Positions 43,623-52,855 are shown, numbered from the stretch's first letter. The stretch: 64,000 bases of DNA from Flaviaestuariibacter flavus (GCF_004337505.1 NZ_SJZI01000003.1:62001-126000), one strand, 5' to 3'. Translations and numbers: made by a program. The notes: a model not told the origin generated them from the sequence alone.

Positions 43623-46394
43623 ATGAGGAAAACGCTATTCCTGATGCTTTCACTGTGCGTATTTTTTGTGCTGTCATCACACGCGCAGGACAAATATTCG
43701 AAGGTGCGCATCCCGATGAAGTCGCCCGACGTAAAGGCTTTCGTTTTTGACAACCTGGAGATCGATCACTACCAAATGAACAACGGCGCCATGGAAGTGG
43801 TGCTGGACCAGGAAGAGCTGGCGCGGCTCCGCGCCTCCGGCTTCCGCTATACGGTGCTGGTAGACGACGTGGTGCGCTACACTACCGAGCTGAACCGCCG
43901 CATCGGCGCCAACTGGTCGCGCTACGAAACCGCGAAGGCGCCTTATGCCGTGAGCTGCAGCAACGCTGCCGGCATTTTTACCACGCCCACCTCCTTTGGC
44001 AACGGCGGCTCCCTGCGCCTCGGCGCCGCCACCGGCACCGGCTACTTTACCTATGCCGAAATGATCTCTGAAATGCAGGCACTCGTTGCGGCTTATCCCA
44101 ACCTGGTTTCGCTTTATTCGATCGGCAAGACAATAAACAATAACGACATCTGGGGGGTGAAGATTTCCGATAACGTGGCCACAGACGAAAGCGAGCCCGA
44201 GGTACTGTTCACCGGCATCCAGCATGCGCGGGAAGCCATCGGCGGCACCAGCCTGATCTTTTTCATGGAATACCTCTGTGAGAGTTACAGCACGGATGCG
44301 AAGATCAAAGAGCTTGTAGACAGCCGCGAGATCTTCATCATCCCCTGTGTGAACGTGGACGGTTACATGTATAACTACAGCGGCGCCAGCGGCTACCCAA
44401 CCACCGGCGGTGGCCTGTGGCGCAAGAACCGCCGCCTTATCAGCGGCAGCACCTATGGCGTCGACATCAACCGTAACTACAGCGTGGACTGGGGCAACTG
44501 CGCCGGTGCCAGCACCAGCTGTGGTTCCAACACGGCATCCCAGGATACCTACTACGGTCCGAGCGCTTTTTCCGAAAAAGAAACGCAGGCCATTCGCGCC
44601 TTCGTCAGCGCCCACAAGTTCGTCACCGCCATCGACCAGCATTGCTATGGTCCCTATTATTCGCTGCCCTTCGGACGCCCGTCGCTGCATACGATGAGTG
44701 CTTCGGATGCGAATTTCTATACCGCGATCCCGGCACTGATGGGAGCGTACAACTGCCACCGCGCGGGCAACTCACCGGAGACCGTTAACTACGAAGTAGC
44801 CGGCGGCATTAAAGACTGGTTGCTGATGGGCGATATCGGCCTCGGCACCAAGGGCAAGATCTACGGCATGACCGGCGAGGCCGGCGGCGGCGACTTCTGG
44901 GCGCCCATCAGCCAGATCAAGACCCTTTGCCAGCAGAACTGCATGCAGAACATCCAGCTCTCCTACGCGGCCGGGCAGTATTACGATATCCAGGACATGA
45001 ACGACGTGGCGCTGACCTCCAAGACCGGCACCCTGTCTTTCCAGCTCCGTAACATCGGGCTCACCAGCGGTCCTGCAACAGTGACCCTTGTGCCGGTGGA
45101 GAATATGGTAAACGCCGGCGCCAGCGTCGCTACCGAGTTAACCGCCTACTACGATACGTATACCGGATCGGTTTCCTATACCTTGCCGGGAAATATCGCT
45201 GCGGGCTACCGCGTGCGGTACAACTGGGTAGTGAGCGCAGGCGGTGTTACCTACGTGGATTCGGTGACCAAGCTGTATAATCCCGTGACGATGCTGTCTG
45301 ATGACATGGAGGGCAACATCACCACCAACTGGACCACCGCAAGCAACGTAGCCGGTAACGGCGGCAGTTGGGCCTACACCAACTCGAGCGCATTCGGTGG
45401 CAGCAACTCGCTCACCGAGTCGCCCAGCGGCAACTATACTACCAGCACCACCCGCACCATCACCTATAAGAACACACTTGACCTCAGTGACGCGACCAAC
45501 TCTTACCTGACCTTCTGGGTAAAGCACCGCTCCGAAAACTGCCGCGACAAGCTGCAGGTGCAAGTGAACACCACGGGCAACAATAACTCCTGGGTAGCAG
45601 TATGCGGTTCGCACACGATCGCCGAAGCCACCGCCACCGGTTCCGGATCGCTTGGCGGCAACCCCGCCCTCACCGGCATCCGCGACCAGTGGACACGTGT
45701 CTGGTACGACCTTACTTCTTATGCCGGTCAGCCGGGTCTCAACCTGCGCCTCCAGTTTACTTCTGACGCCGATGCCGACGCCTTCGCCCATGAGCTCGAC
45801 GACGGGTTTTACATCGACAACCTGAAAGTGGTGAAGACGACGCAGACCTTCAATGTGCTGCCGGTACGCTTTGTGAATTTCAAGGGACAGCTGCAGCCCA
45901 ACGGCACGGTGCGTCTTCACTGGGAAGCCTACACCGACGAGCAGCACGATCACTTCGAGATCGAGCGCTCCGCCGATGGTGTGCGCTTCGAAACGATCGG
46001 CCGCCTCAGCACGCCGCCGCCTTATATCTACTTCGACGCACAGCCCCTGGCCGGTGCCAACCATTACCGCATCCGCCAGGTAGACCACAACGGTCACGCT
46101 ACCTACAGCAATATCGTATTGATTCACCTCGGGCTGCAGGTGCAGCTCCAGGTGTATCCCAACCCGGCCACCGACCGCCTGCAGGTGCAGCTCCAGTGCA
46201 CGCAGCCCGGGCTGCTGCAACTGCGGCTCAACGACCTCCAGGGCCGCCCCCTGTGGCAGCAGTCGACCGTTGCCGGGCGCAGCGCCAGCAGCCTCCAGGT
46301 ACCGCTTTTCGGTATGGCCAGCGGCACCTATGTGCTCCAGGTGCGCGATGCCGAAGGGCGCCTGCTCAGCACCCAGCGCGTTGTAAAACTTTAG
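43623..46394 (+). CDS. secreted M14 zinc carboxypeptidase with T9SS sorting domain
   Basis: 923 residues. Signal peptide about 1-21. The M14 domain (about 130-440) has the zinc ligands in QHAREAIGG (His201, Glu204) and IDQHCYGPYY (His340), the substrate-binding GVDINRNY, and the catalytic Glu419 in MTGEAGGG. Two beta-sandwich domains follow (one with a MAM-like pattern at about 560-740), then a T9SS sorting domain (VYPNPATDRLQVQL) at the end. The enzyme trims amino acids from the C-termini of peptides outside the cell. Its presence with the GEVED protein indicates a proteolytic surface programme. Confidence 0.93.
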   Translation: MRKTLFLMLSLCVFFVLSSHAQDKYSKVRIPMKSPDVKAFVFDNLEIDHYQMNNGAMEVVLDQEELARLRASGFRYTVLVDDVVRYTTELNRRIGANWSRYETAKAPYAVSCSNAAGIFTTPTSFGNGGSLRLGAATGTGYFTYAEMISEMQALVAAYPNLVSLYSIGKTINNNDIWGVKISDNVATDESEPEVLFTGIQHAREAIGGTSLIFFMEYLCESYSTDAKIKELVDSREIFIIPCVNVDGYMYNYSGASGYPTTGGGLWRKNRRLISGSTYGVDINRNYSVDWGNCAGASTSCGSNTASQDTYYGPSAFSEKETQAIRAFVSAHKFVTAIDQHCYGPYYSLPFGRPSLHTMSASDANFYTAIPALMGAYNCHRAGNSPETVNYEVAGGIKDWLLMGDIGLGTKGKIYGMTGEAGGGDFWAPISQIKTLCQQNCMQNIQLSYAAGQYYDIQDMNDVALTSKTGTLSFQLRNIGLTSGPATVTLVPVENMVNAGASVATELTAYYDTYTGSVSYTLPGNIAAGYRVRYNWVVSAGGVTYVDSVTKLYNPVTMLSDDMEGNITTNWTTASNVAGNGGSWAYTNSSAFGGSNSLTESPSGNYTTSTTRTITYKNTLDLSDATNSYLTFWVKHRSENCRDKLQVQVNTTGNNNSWVAVCGSHTIAEATATGSGSLGGNPALTGIRDQWTRVWYDLTSYAGQPGLNLRLQFTSDADADAFAHELDDGFYIDNLKVVKTTQTFNVLPVRFVNFKGQLQPNGTVRLHWEAYTDEQHDHFEIERSADGVRFETIGRLSTPPPYIYFDAQPLAGANHYRIRQVDHNGHATYSNIVLIHLGLQVQLQVYPNPATDRLQVQLQCTQPGLLQLRLNDLQGRPLWQQSTVAGRSASSLQVPLFGMASGTYVLQVRDAEGRLLSTQRVVKL

Positions 46395-46419
46395 ATTTGG
46401 ATTTGGTTTCCTCTGGTAT

Positions 46420-46467
46420 GATCACGGACAGCAAGGGTCCTCTGCCCTTTGCGACCGTGATCTTTTT
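46420..46467 (+). terminator. terminator after the carboxypeptidase gene
   Basis: Stem GATCACGG (46420-46427) with its complement at 46455-46462, an inner imperfect stem (AAGGG/CCCTT), followed by TTTTT. Confidence 0.8.
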
Positions 46468-46473
46468 CATGTA

Positions 46474-46569
46474 GGATGTCTGATGGCTGATGTGGGATAT
46501 AGTGGTTGTGGGATTATGTATGCGGAGGCTTGCTGAACATCAGACATCCCACATCTGACATCTGACATA
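46474..46569. repeat. inverted period-7 repeat arms, family B
   Basis: Left arm has units ATGTCTG, ATGGCTG and ATGTGGG. Right arm 46538-46569 has CATCAGA, CATCCCA, CATCTGA and CATCTGA. The right arm runs into the rsmA promoter. Confidence 0.82.
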
Positions 46570-46575
46570 ACTTTG
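46568..46575 (+). promoter_or_regulatory. -7 promoter element of rsmA
   Basis: TAACTTTG, an exact TAnnTTTG match, ends 4 bp before the ATG at 46580. Transcription should start at or next to the A of the start codon, giving a leaderless mRNA. Confidence 0.65.
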
Positions 46576-46579
46576 AGGT

Positions 46580-47332
46580 ATGTACACCCTGAAGAAGTCG
46601 CTTGGGCAGCATTTCCTGAAAGACGAGAACATCTGCCGCAAGATCGTGTCGGCGCTGGAAGCAAAGCCATTCGCGCGCCTGCTGGAAGTAGGGCCGGGCG
46701 GGGGCGCGTTGACGAAATACCTGTTGCAGCTGCCCGGCATCGACTTCAAGGCGGTAGAAGTGGACGATGAAAAGGTGGTCTACCTGAAGCAGACCTATCC
46801 CGGGATCGAAGACAAGCTGATCCACAAAAGCTTTCTCGATATCGGCGCGCCTTTCACAGAGCCGTTTACCGTGGTGGGCAACTTCCCGTATAATATCTCC
46901 ACCGAGATCGTCTTCAAGATCATAGCCTGGCGGGCACTTGTGGAAGGTTGCGTGGGCATGTTCCAGAAAGAAGTGGCCCAGCGTTTTGCGGCGGCGCACG
47001 GCAACAAAGTCTATGGCGTCACCAGCGTGCTCACCCAGGCTTTCTTTGATGTGGAATACCTCTTCGACGTGCCGCAGGGCGCCTTCAACCCGCCGCCCAA
47101 GGTGATGAGCGGGGTGATCCGCCTCACGCCGCGCCGCGAGCCGCTCGCCATCGCTTCGGAGAAAAAACTCTTTACGCTCGTGAAGGCCGCCTTCAACCAG
47201 CGGCGCAAGCAGCTGCGGAACGCAGTGAAGGGCCTCTTCAGCGCAGAGGAGCTGCAGGACGAAGGCTTCAACCGCCGCGCCGAGCAACTGAGCGTATCTG
47301 AATTTGCTGAACTTACCCACCGTATGTTATGA
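46580..47332 (+). CDS. rsmA: 16S rRNA dimethyladenosine transferase
   Basis: 250 residues. It has the S-adenosylmethionine motif [15 protein letters not shown] (about 35-49), the acidic motif VEVDDEK, the catalytic [10 protein letters not shown] (about 99-108) and [10 protein letters not shown]. It dimethylates two adjacent adenines near the 3' end of 16S rRNA (A1518 and A1519 in E. coli) during maturation of the small subunit. It overlaps the dehydrogenase gene by 4 bp (ATGA). Confidence 0.96.
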   Translation: MYTLKKSLGQHFLKDENICRKIVSALEAKPFARLLEVGPGGGALTKYLLQLPGIDFKAVEVDDEKVVYLKQTYPGIEDKLIHKSFLDIGAPFTEPFTVVGNFPYNISTEIVFKIIAWRALVEGCVGMFQKEVAQRFAAAHGNKVYGVTSVLTQAFFDVEYLFDVPQGAFNPPPKVMSGVIRLTPRREPLAIASEKKLFTLVKAAFNQRRKQLRNAVKGLFSAEELQDEGFNRRAEQLSVSEFAELTHRML

Positions 47333-48264
47333 AGAATGCGATCCTGACGGCACCTGCTCACCCGATGCTCGGGGAGGCTCTTGCCGGCCGCGGTTACGCG
47401 GTGCTGGATTTTCCGTCCATCACTTACGAAGAACTCGAAGCGCTCATCGTTGATGCGGAAGGGCTGGTTGTGACGACGCGGCTGCGCATCGACGCGCCGC
47501 TGCTGGATAAGGCACCGCGCCTTCGCTGGATCGGCCGCCTCGGCTCGGGAATGGAACTGATTGATGCAGCCTATGCGCGGCAGAAAGGGATTACCTGTAT
47601 CAGCACGCCCGAAGGAAACCGCAATGCCGTAGCCGAGCACACCCTGGCCCTCGCCCTTAACCTGATGAACCATGTATGCCGTTCCTTTGGCGAGGTGAAG
47701 CAGGGGCTCTGGCGCCGCAACGAAAACCGCGGCACCGAGCTCGGGGGCAAAACCGTGGGCATCGTGGGGTACGGCAATACCGGGAGCGCCTTCGCCCGCC
47801 TGCTCGCACCCTTTGGCGTGCGGGTGCTTGCCTGCGATAAATACCGGGAGAACTTCGGGCACGATTACGTGGAGGAAGCCACCATGGAACAAATTGCCGG
47901 GGCCGCCGACCTTGTGAGCCTGCACCTGCCGCTGACGGACGAGACAAGGCATCTGGCAGGCGATGCCTTTTTCGGCAAGCTCCGGCGCCGTCCCTGGTTT
48001 GTCAGCACCTGCCGGGGCCGGGTGACCGACACGGCCGCCCTGCTGCGGGCGCTGGATGCGGGTCTCATCGCCGGTGCGGGACTCGACGTGCTGGAAAACG
48101 AAAAGCTCCACACGTACACCGATGCCGAACGGGCACACCTGGAGCAGCTTTGCGCACATCCCGACGTGATCGTTACACCGCACATCGCGGGCTACAGCTT
48201 CGAAGCCTACGAGCGCATGAGTTCAGTGCTGATCGATAAGCTGGATACCGCCGGGGTGCTCTGA
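47329..48264 (+). CDS. D-2-hydroxyacid dehydrogenase (phosphoglycerate dehydrogenase-like)
   Basis: 311 residues. The NAD-binding domain has [20 protein letters not shown] (about 143-162), and the catalytic triad is visible as Arg in [10 protein letters not shown], Glu in DVLENEK and His in VTPHIAGYS. The length matches the short form of phosphoglycerate dehydrogenase without an ACT domain. The reaction is the NAD-dependent interconversion of a 2-hydroxy acid and a 2-oxo acid; serine synthesis is possible but the substrate is not certain. It is translationally coupled to rsmA. Confidence 0.88.
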   Translation: MKNAILTAPAHPMLGEALAGRGYAVLDFPSITYEELEALIVDAEGLVVTTRLRIDAPLLDKAPRLRWIGRLGSGMELIDAAYARQKGITCISTPEGNRNAVAEHTLALALNLMNHVCRSFGEVKQGLWRRNENRGTELGGKTVGIVGYGNTGSAFARLLAPFGVRVLACDKYRENFGHDYVEEATMEQIAGAADLVSLHLPLTDETRHLAGDAFFGKLRRRPWFVSTCRGRVTDTAALLRALDAGLIAGAGLDVLENEKLHTYTDAERAHLEQLCAHPDVIVTPHIAGYSFEAYERMSSVLIDKLDTAGVL

Positions 48265-48287
48265 CAGGTCCGTTTTGCGATTTTTAT

Positions 48288-48295
48288 TATATTTG
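48288..48295 (+). promoter_or_regulatory. -7 promoter element upstream of greA
   Basis: TATATTTG, an exact TAnnTTTG match, 73 bp before the greA start. A terminator-like hairpin begins about 10 bp after it. Confidence 0.6.
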
Positions 48296-48305
48296 TCCAA
48301 CGTAC

Positions 48306-48346
48306 AGCAACGCTTTGGTGAACCACTGAGGCGTTGCTCTTTTTTT
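48306..48346 (+). terminator. terminator-like hairpin in the greA leader
   Basis: Stem AGCAACGC (48306-48313) with its complement at 48331-48338, an inner stem TGGT/ACCA, then CTTTTTTT (48339-48346). It lies after the putative promoter and 22 bp before greA. It could be an attenuator or the end of the dehydrogenase transcript. Confidence 0.75.
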
Positions 48347-48368
48347 CATTTATCTCAACCGAACGACC

Positions 48369-48842
48369 ATGAGTGGAATTCAATACGTGACCAAGGAAAC
48401 CCTCGAGCAGATGAAGAACGAGCTGCAGCATATGAAAGGCGTAGAGCGTCCCGCCGCTTCCCGCGCCATCGCTGAAGCCCGCGAGAAGGGCGACCTGCGC
48501 GAGAACGCCGAGTACGACGCCGCCAAAGAAGCCCAGGGCCTGCTGGAAGCCAAGATCTCGCAGCTCGAAGGACAGATCGCCACGGCCCGCATCGTCGACG
48601 AATCGACCATCGATACCTCCAAGGTGTCGATCCTTACCAAGGTGAAGGTGACCAATCTCAATAATAACAAGCAGGTAACTTACCAGATCGTCTCCGAAAA
48701 AGAGGCCGACCTCAAAAGCGGCAAGATCTCCTCTACCTCGCCCATCGGGAAAGGCCTGCTGGGCAAGGCCGTCGGCGAAGTGGCCGAGGTGACCGCGCCT
48801 GCCGGCGTGCTGAAATTCCGGGTGGAAGAAATAAGTGTTTAA
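48369..48842 (+). CDS. greA: transcription elongation factor GreA
   Basis: 157 residues: an N-terminal coiled-coil (about 8-75) with the acidic tip REKGDLRENAEYDAAKEAQ (Asp and Glu residues that enter the RNA polymerase channel), and a C-terminal FKBP-like domain (SPIGKGLLGKAVGEVAEVTAPAG). It rescues backtracked RNA polymerase by stimulating transcript cleavage. It has its own promoter and a leader with a terminator-like hairpin, and is followed by a terminator inside a family H repeat pair. Confidence 0.97.
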   Translation: MSGIQYVTKETLEQMKNELQHMKGVERPAASRAIAEAREKGDLRENAEYDAAKEAQGLLEAKISQLEGQIATARIVDESTIDTSKVSILTKVKVTNLNNNKQVTYQIVSEKEADLKSGKISSTSPIGKGLLGKAVGEVAEVTAPAGVLKFRVEEISV

Positions 48843-48852
48843 AGTAAAAGAA

Positions 48853-49007
48853 GCGTTTCTCACCGCTAAGAAAAGGAGTCAAAGAAGCGATACGCTAAGG
48901 ATATGGGTCCCGCCTGAAGGCGGGACTTTCGTTTGCGATCTACGTGAAATAAAAACTTAGCGTAAACCTTAGCTCCTTCTTTTCTTCGCGGTGAAAGACT
49001 CTTATTC
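48853..49007. repeat. inverted repeat arms around a terminator, family H
   Basis: The left arm contains TTTCTCACCGCTAAGAAAAG (48855-48874) and GATACGCTAAGG (48889-48900). The right arm contains the inverse wording (CTTAGCGTAAACC at 48957-48969, CTTTTCTTCGCGGTGAAAGA around 48975-49000). The terminator at 48907-48926 is in the centre. Confidence 0.75.
48907..48926. terminator. terminator of greA
   Basis: Stem GTCCCGCC with its complement and loop TGAA, followed by TTTCG. Confidence 0.82.
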
Positions 49008-49023
49008 TCCTTAATTTTCCTTC

Positions 49024-49410
49024 ATGAGCATCTTCACCAAAATCATCGCCGGCGAAATTCCTTCCTACAAGATCGCCGAAGACGAGCGCTTCTTTGCATT
49101 TCTCGACATCTTTCCGCTGCGCGAAGGGCATGTGCTGGTCATTCCGAAAGTGGAAGTGGACAAGATCTACGACTTGCCGGAAGAGTACCTCTCGGGGATG
49201 CTGGTGTTTGCGCAGCCCATCGCCAAAGCCATTGAGAAGGCCTTCGGCAAGCGCGTGGGCATGGCCGTGATCGGGATCGAAGTGCCGCATGCGCATCTAC
49301 ACCTCGTGCCCATTTCTTCTTCCAACGATATCAATTTCACGCAGCCGAAGATGAAGCTGAGCGAAGCGCAGCTGAAGTCGGTGCAGGAAAAGATTTTGGC
49401 TCACCTGTAA
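49024..49410 (+). CDS. HIT family protein
   Basis: 128 residues. It begins MSIFTKIIAGEIPSYKIAEDERFFAFLDIFPLREGHVLVIPK and ends with the histidine triad VPHAHLHLVPIS (about 96-103). HIT proteins bind nucleotides and hydrolyse phosphoramidate or dinucleotide bonds. The physiological substrate is unknown. A near-consensus -7 element (TAATTTTC, 49012-49019) lies 4 bp before the ATG, again implying a very short leader. Confidence 0.94.
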   Translation: MSIFTKIIAGEIPSYKIAEDERFFAFLDIFPLREGHVLVIPKVEVDKIYDLPEEYLSGMLVFAQPIAKAIEKAFGKRVGMAVIGIEVPHAHLHLVPISSSNDINFTQPKMKLSEAQLKSVQEKILAHL

Positions 49411-49423
49411 ACGAAAGCAGGAT

Positions 49424-49520
49424 CGAACGCAGCTGACGCAGGTTGTTATGATTCATCGTGGCATTGCAGAATAAGCATCCGCGCTCATCTTAAAAATCAT
49501 AATAAATCTGCGTTCTTTCA
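49424..49520. repeat. inverted arms with AACGCAG wording
   Basis: Left arm contains GAACGCAG and GACGCAG followed by TTGTTATGATT (to 49463). Right arm (49495-49518) contains AATCATAATAAATCTGCGTTC, the inverse. It lies between convergent HIT and ruvC genes and seems to be the only candidate terminator there. Confidence 0.7.
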
Positions 49521-49531
49521 CTGCCGGCAAA

Positions 49532-50122
49532 TCAGCCCAGTCTTCCCGGGTTCTGCGCGATAAACGCATCCCAGGCGGAGGCGGCCTTTGCCTTACGCGG
49601 GTTGCGGGCGCGGCCCGTGCTCCGGTTGGCCTGCGGGATGCCGTCGGAGAAATAATGACAGATGGCCACGGCCAGGGCGTCGGTGGCGTCGAAGGATTTG
49701 GGTGACTCCTCCATTTTTACAATGCGGTGGAGCATCTGCCACACCTGCTCCTTGTCGGCATTACCGTTGCCGGTGATGGCCTGCTTGACGCGCTTGGGTG
49801 AATACTCGGTCACCGGGATGCCGCCGCTCATGGCCGCGGCGATAGCCACGCCCTGCGCCCGTCCCAGCTTGAGCATCGACTGCACGTTTTTGCCGAAAAA
49901 GGGCGCCTCGATGGCGAAGGTGTGCGGGCGGTGCACTTTTACCAGCTCGGTCACCTTTTCGTGGATCAGTTGCAGGCGCACATAGCTGTCTTCCTTCACC
50001 GGCAGCTTCAGCGCATCCACCTCCAGCACCTGGATGACGCCGGCGGTAACGGCGATAACGCCATAGCCCATCACTACGGTTCCGGGATCGATCCCAAGGA
50101 TGATTTTTGAAGGTCTTTGCAA
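49532..50122 (-). CDS. ruvC: crossover junction endodeoxyribonuclease RuvC
   Basis: 196 residues from a TTG start. RNase H-like nuclease motifs are present: IILGIDPGT (first catalytic Asp, residue 12), FAIEAPFFGKN (Glu72), and SFDATDALAVAICH near the C-terminus (last two Asp). The C-terminal 30 residues are a basic tail. RuvC cuts Holliday junctions as a dimer with RuvAB. TTG at 50122 is chosen because family similarity begins there; the upstream ATG at 50179 would overlap the divergent gene. The two divergent starts are then only 22 bp apart. Confidence 0.93.
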   Translation of the reverse strand: MQRPSKIILGIDPGTVVMGYGVIAVTAGVIQVLEVDALKLPVKEDSYVRLQLIHEKVTELVKVHRPHTFAIEAPFFGKNVQSMLKLGRAQGVAIAAAMSGGIPVTEYSPKRVKQAITGNGNADKEQVWQMLHRIVKMEESPKSFDATDALAVAICHYFSDGIPQANRSTGRARNPRKAKAASAWDAFIAQNPGRLG

Positions 50123-50144
50123 GGTGGCTGTTATATTTACGGCG

Positions 50145-51140
50145 ATGCGGGCCGGTAAAATTAGTAAAAAATTTAGCAATTACTTCCTGGGCCCGCTGCT
50201 TTTCAGCTGGCTCCTGTATTCCATCGGCAGGCAACTGCAGCACCAACCCCAGCTCCTGGAGTCCTGGGGAAGCATCCGCGCCTCTTTCCACTCACCCCGC
50301 ATCGTTTACTTTATCGCGCTTTGCCTGCTGATGCTGGCCAATTGGGGCATCGAGGCGCTTAAATGGCGGATGCTGGTACGCCCCATCGAGCCCATCAGTT
50401 TCGGGCAGTCGTTCCGCGCCGTTCTGTCGGGCGTTTCTTTTTCGGTAAGCACACCCAACCGGGTCGGGGAGTACCTCGGCCGGATGCTGTACATGCCCGA
50501 AGGCAAGCGGCTCCAGGTGGTGGCCCTTACCCTGGTGGGCAGCCTGGCGCAGCTGTTGCTGACGCTCTGGGCCGGCACCATTGCGTTTATTTTCCTGTAC
50601 GCAAAACTTACCGGCAGCGGGATGATGCATCCCTTCGTCTACCGGGTGGGGCTGGCCGCACTGGTGCTCGGGACCGGTGTTTTAACACTATTTTATTTTA
50701 ACATCGCTGCTCTTGAAAAATGGCTGGAACGCTTGCTGCGCAAGGCTTCCTGGCTTTACCTGGTGGCGGCACTGAAGGAATTCGGCATGCAACGCCTGAG
50801 CCGTCTTTTGGGTCTATCTGCTGTCCGGTATGCAGTGTTCGTGGTACAGTACCTTTTAGCTTTTCGTTTGTTTTCGGTTGATGTATCATTGCTGCAGGCC
50901 GTTGGGGTAATGGGCCTGGTTTTTTTAGCACTGGCCATTATCCCGAGCGTGGTGCTCCTGGAAGTGGGCATCCGGGGCGAAGTAAGTCTCAAGCTCATCG
51001 GCCTTTTTTCGGCCAATAGCCTGGGGATAATAGTAACGACGGTCACGATCTGGCTCATCAACCTGGTGCTGCCGGCCCTGGCGGGTAGCCTGCTGATCCT
51101 GGGCGTCAAAATATTTAAAAAGCGATATGAGGAACGTTAA
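50145..51140 (+). CDS. lysylphosphatidylglycerol synthase-like membrane protein
   Basis: 331 residues with about eight membrane helices and the family pattern: LKWRMLVRPIEPISFGQSFRAVLSGVSFSVSTPNRVGEYLGR between the second and third helices, and FLALAIIPSVVLLEVGIRGEVS later. This is the UPF0104/MprF-type membrane domain without the catalytic aminoacyl domain. It may move lipids across the inner membrane. The start at 50145 follows a TATATTTA element. It overlaps the DUF3108 gene by 14 bp. Confidence 0.85.
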   Translation: MRAGKISKKFSNYFLGPLLFSWLLYSIGRQLQHQPQLLESWGSIRASFHSPRIVYFIALCLLMLANWGIEALKWRMLVRPIEPISFGQSFRAVLSGVSFSVSTPNRVGEYLGRMLYMPEGKRLQVVALTLVGSLAQLLLTLWAGTIAFIFLYAKLTGSGMMHPFVYRVGLAALVLGTGVLTLFYFNIAALEKWLERLLRKASWLYLVAALKEFGMQRLSRLLGLSAVRYAVFVVQYLLAFRLFSVDVSLLQAVGVMGLVFLALAIIPSVVLLEVGIRGEVSLKLIGLFSANSLGIIVTTVTIWLINLVLPALAGSLLILGVKIFKKRYEER

Positions 51141-51963
51141 ACCCCTTTTGGCTGCCGCACTCACCCTGACCGTTCTCGGCGGCCACGCCGGTAAAGAAGT
51201 GACGCCTGCCCAGGAAGGGACGGTGCATCCGGAGGATTTTTGCGGAACCCGCAATACGACCTTCCAGGATGGCGAGGTGCTTACCTACAATGTTTACTAT
51301 TCCATCATCGGCATCTACGTAAACGCGGCCAATGCCCTCATCAACGTCAATACGGAGCGACTTAACAACCGGCCCGTATACCATATTACGGCCACGGGAA
51401 AAACCACGTCCTCGCTCGATTGGATATCGAAGGTGAACGACCGCTTCGAAACCTATATTGATACCGCCACGCTGCAGCCTTACAAGTTTGTTCGCAATAT
51501 CCAGGAAGACAGCTACCGCAAGTACGAGTCGGTGACCTTCAACCGCAACGCCAACACGGCTATCACCAACGACGGTGTGTATAAGGTGCCGGGCTGCGTG
51601 CAGGATGTCATCAGCTCGCTCTACTACGCCCGCAACATCAACTTCGACAAGTACAAGCAGGGCGACAAGATCTCGTTCAACATGTTTCTCGACAACGAGG
51701 TGTACAGCATGTATATCCGCTACGAGGGCCGCGATAATATCAAGACCAAGTACGGTAAGTTCCGCGCCATCAAGTTCAAGCCCCTGCTCATCAAGGGCAC
51801 CGTGTTTGATGGCGGCGAAAAGATGACCGTGTGGGTGAGCGACGACGAAAACCGCATCCCCCTCCGCGTGGAAACGCCGCTCAAAGTGGGCTCGCTCAAG
51901 GTGGATATGATGGGCTATCAGAACCTGCGGTATCCGCTGAGCAGCCTGAAAAGTTTGCGCTAG
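51127..51963 (+). CDS. DUF3108 domain protein
   Basis: 278 residues with a signal peptide-like N-terminus (about 1-20, LLAAALTLTVLGGHAG). The DUF3108 pattern is clear: FQDGEVLTYNVYYSIIGIYVNAANALI at the start, then SYRKYESVTFNRN, DVISSLYYARNI and VWVSDDENRIPLRVETPLKVGSLKVDM. The family is periplasmic with a beta-sandwich resembling lipid-binding proteins; its function is not established. Coupling to the LPG synthase-like gene supports a shared envelope task. Confidence 0.9.
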   Translation: MRNVKPLLAAALTLTVLGGHAGKEVTPAQEGTVHPEDFCGTRNTTFQDGEVLTYNVYYSIIGIYVNAANALINVNTERLNNRPVYHITATGKTTSSLDWISKVNDRFETYIDTATLQPYKFVRNIQEDSYRKYESVTFNRNANTAITNDGVYKVPGCVQDVISSLYYARNINFDKYKQGDKISFNMFLDNEVYSMYIRYEGRDNIKTKYGKFRAIKFKPLLIKGTVFDGGEKMTVWVSDDENRIPLRVETPLKVGSLKVDMMGYQNLRYPLSSLKSLR

Positions 51964-52820
51964 ATCTCGCTCAGCGCAAATTCTCTTCCCATCCGCACTC
52001 CTTTCTCCGTCATCACCACCTCGCAGCATTCGCGCTGGTGATCATGCTCGAAGAAGAGCACGTAATTGTTTTCCGCGGCCTCGGTGAGGAAGCCTTTCTT
52101 TTCCGTGAGCGTCATCAGGGGGCGGGTATCGTAAGCCATCACGTAAGCGATGGGAATATGGCCCGCGGAAGGAAGCAGGTCGGCCATGTATACGATCGTG
52201 CGGCCCTTGTAGTGGATCTGCGGCAGCATCATCTTTTCGGTATGCCCGTTAACGAAGCGCACATTGAAATGATCCGCGAAGGGCTGCGTGGCCAGCCGCC
52301 CGTCGACAGCCTCGGGCGCCTGCAGGAACTTCAGCTGCCCGCTTTCCTGGATGGGCAGGATGTTCTCCTTCAGAAAAGATGCCTTCTCGCGGTCGTTGGG
52401 ACTGACGGCCCAGTTCCAGTGCTTTTCATTGCTCCAGTAGGTGGCGTTCGCAAAGGCCGGCACCAGCTTGTCGCCCTGCCGCTCGATAGAGCCGCCGCAG
52501 TGGTCGAAGTGGAGGTGCGTGAGAAAAACATCGGTAATGTCCGACCGGTGAAAGCCGTGCGCGGCAAGGCTCTTGTCGAGCGTATCGTCGCCGTGCAAAT
52601 AATAATGCCCGAAGAACTTCTCATCCTGCTTGTTGCCGATGCCGTTGTCTACGAGGATCAGCCGCGCGCCGTCTTCGATGAGCAGGCAGCGCATGGCCCA
52701 GGTGCACAGGTTGTTGGCGTCGGGTGTATTGATCTTTTGCCAGATGGTTTTGGGCACCACGCCAAACATGGCGCCGCCATCGAGTTTAAAGTTGCCCGTA
52801 TTAATACTATAAAGATTCAT
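51960..52820 (-). CDS. metallo-beta-lactamase fold hydrolase
   Basis: 286 residues. Zinc ligands are visible in FLTHLHFDHCGGS (HxHxDH, about 104-109), FVNGHTEKM and YMADLLPSAGH. The closing FFEHDHQRECC fits the family. Such enzymes hydrolyse lactones, esters or thioesters; the substrate is unknown. It starts 35 bp after the stop of the transporter gene on the same strand, and that spacer is almost wholly a family A repeat. The stop overlaps that of the convergent DUF3108 gene. Confidence 0.9.
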   Translation of the reverse strand: MNLYSINTGNFKLDGGAMFGVVPKTIWQKINTPDANNLCTWAMRCLLIEDGARLILVDNGIGNKQDEKFFGHYYLHGDDTLDKSLAAHGFHRSDITDVFLTHLHFDHCGGSIERQGDKLVPAFANATYWSNEKHWNWAVSPNDREKASFLKENILPIQESGQLKFLQAPEAVDGRLATQPFADHFNVRFVNGHTEKMMLPQIHYKGRTIVYMADLLPSAGHIPIAYVMAYDTRPLMTLTEKKGFLTEAAENNYVLFFEHDHQRECCEVVMTEKGVRMGREFALSEI

Positions 52821-52823
52821 AAA

Positions 52824-52852
52824 GGTTCTGGGGTTCTGAGGTTCTGGGGTTG
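52824..52852. repeat. family A period-8 repeat filling a short spacer
   Basis: Units TTCTGGGG, TTCTGAGG and TTCTGGGG occupy nearly all of the 35 bp between the transporter stop and the hydrolase start. Confidence 0.85.
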
Positions 52853-52855
52853 TTA

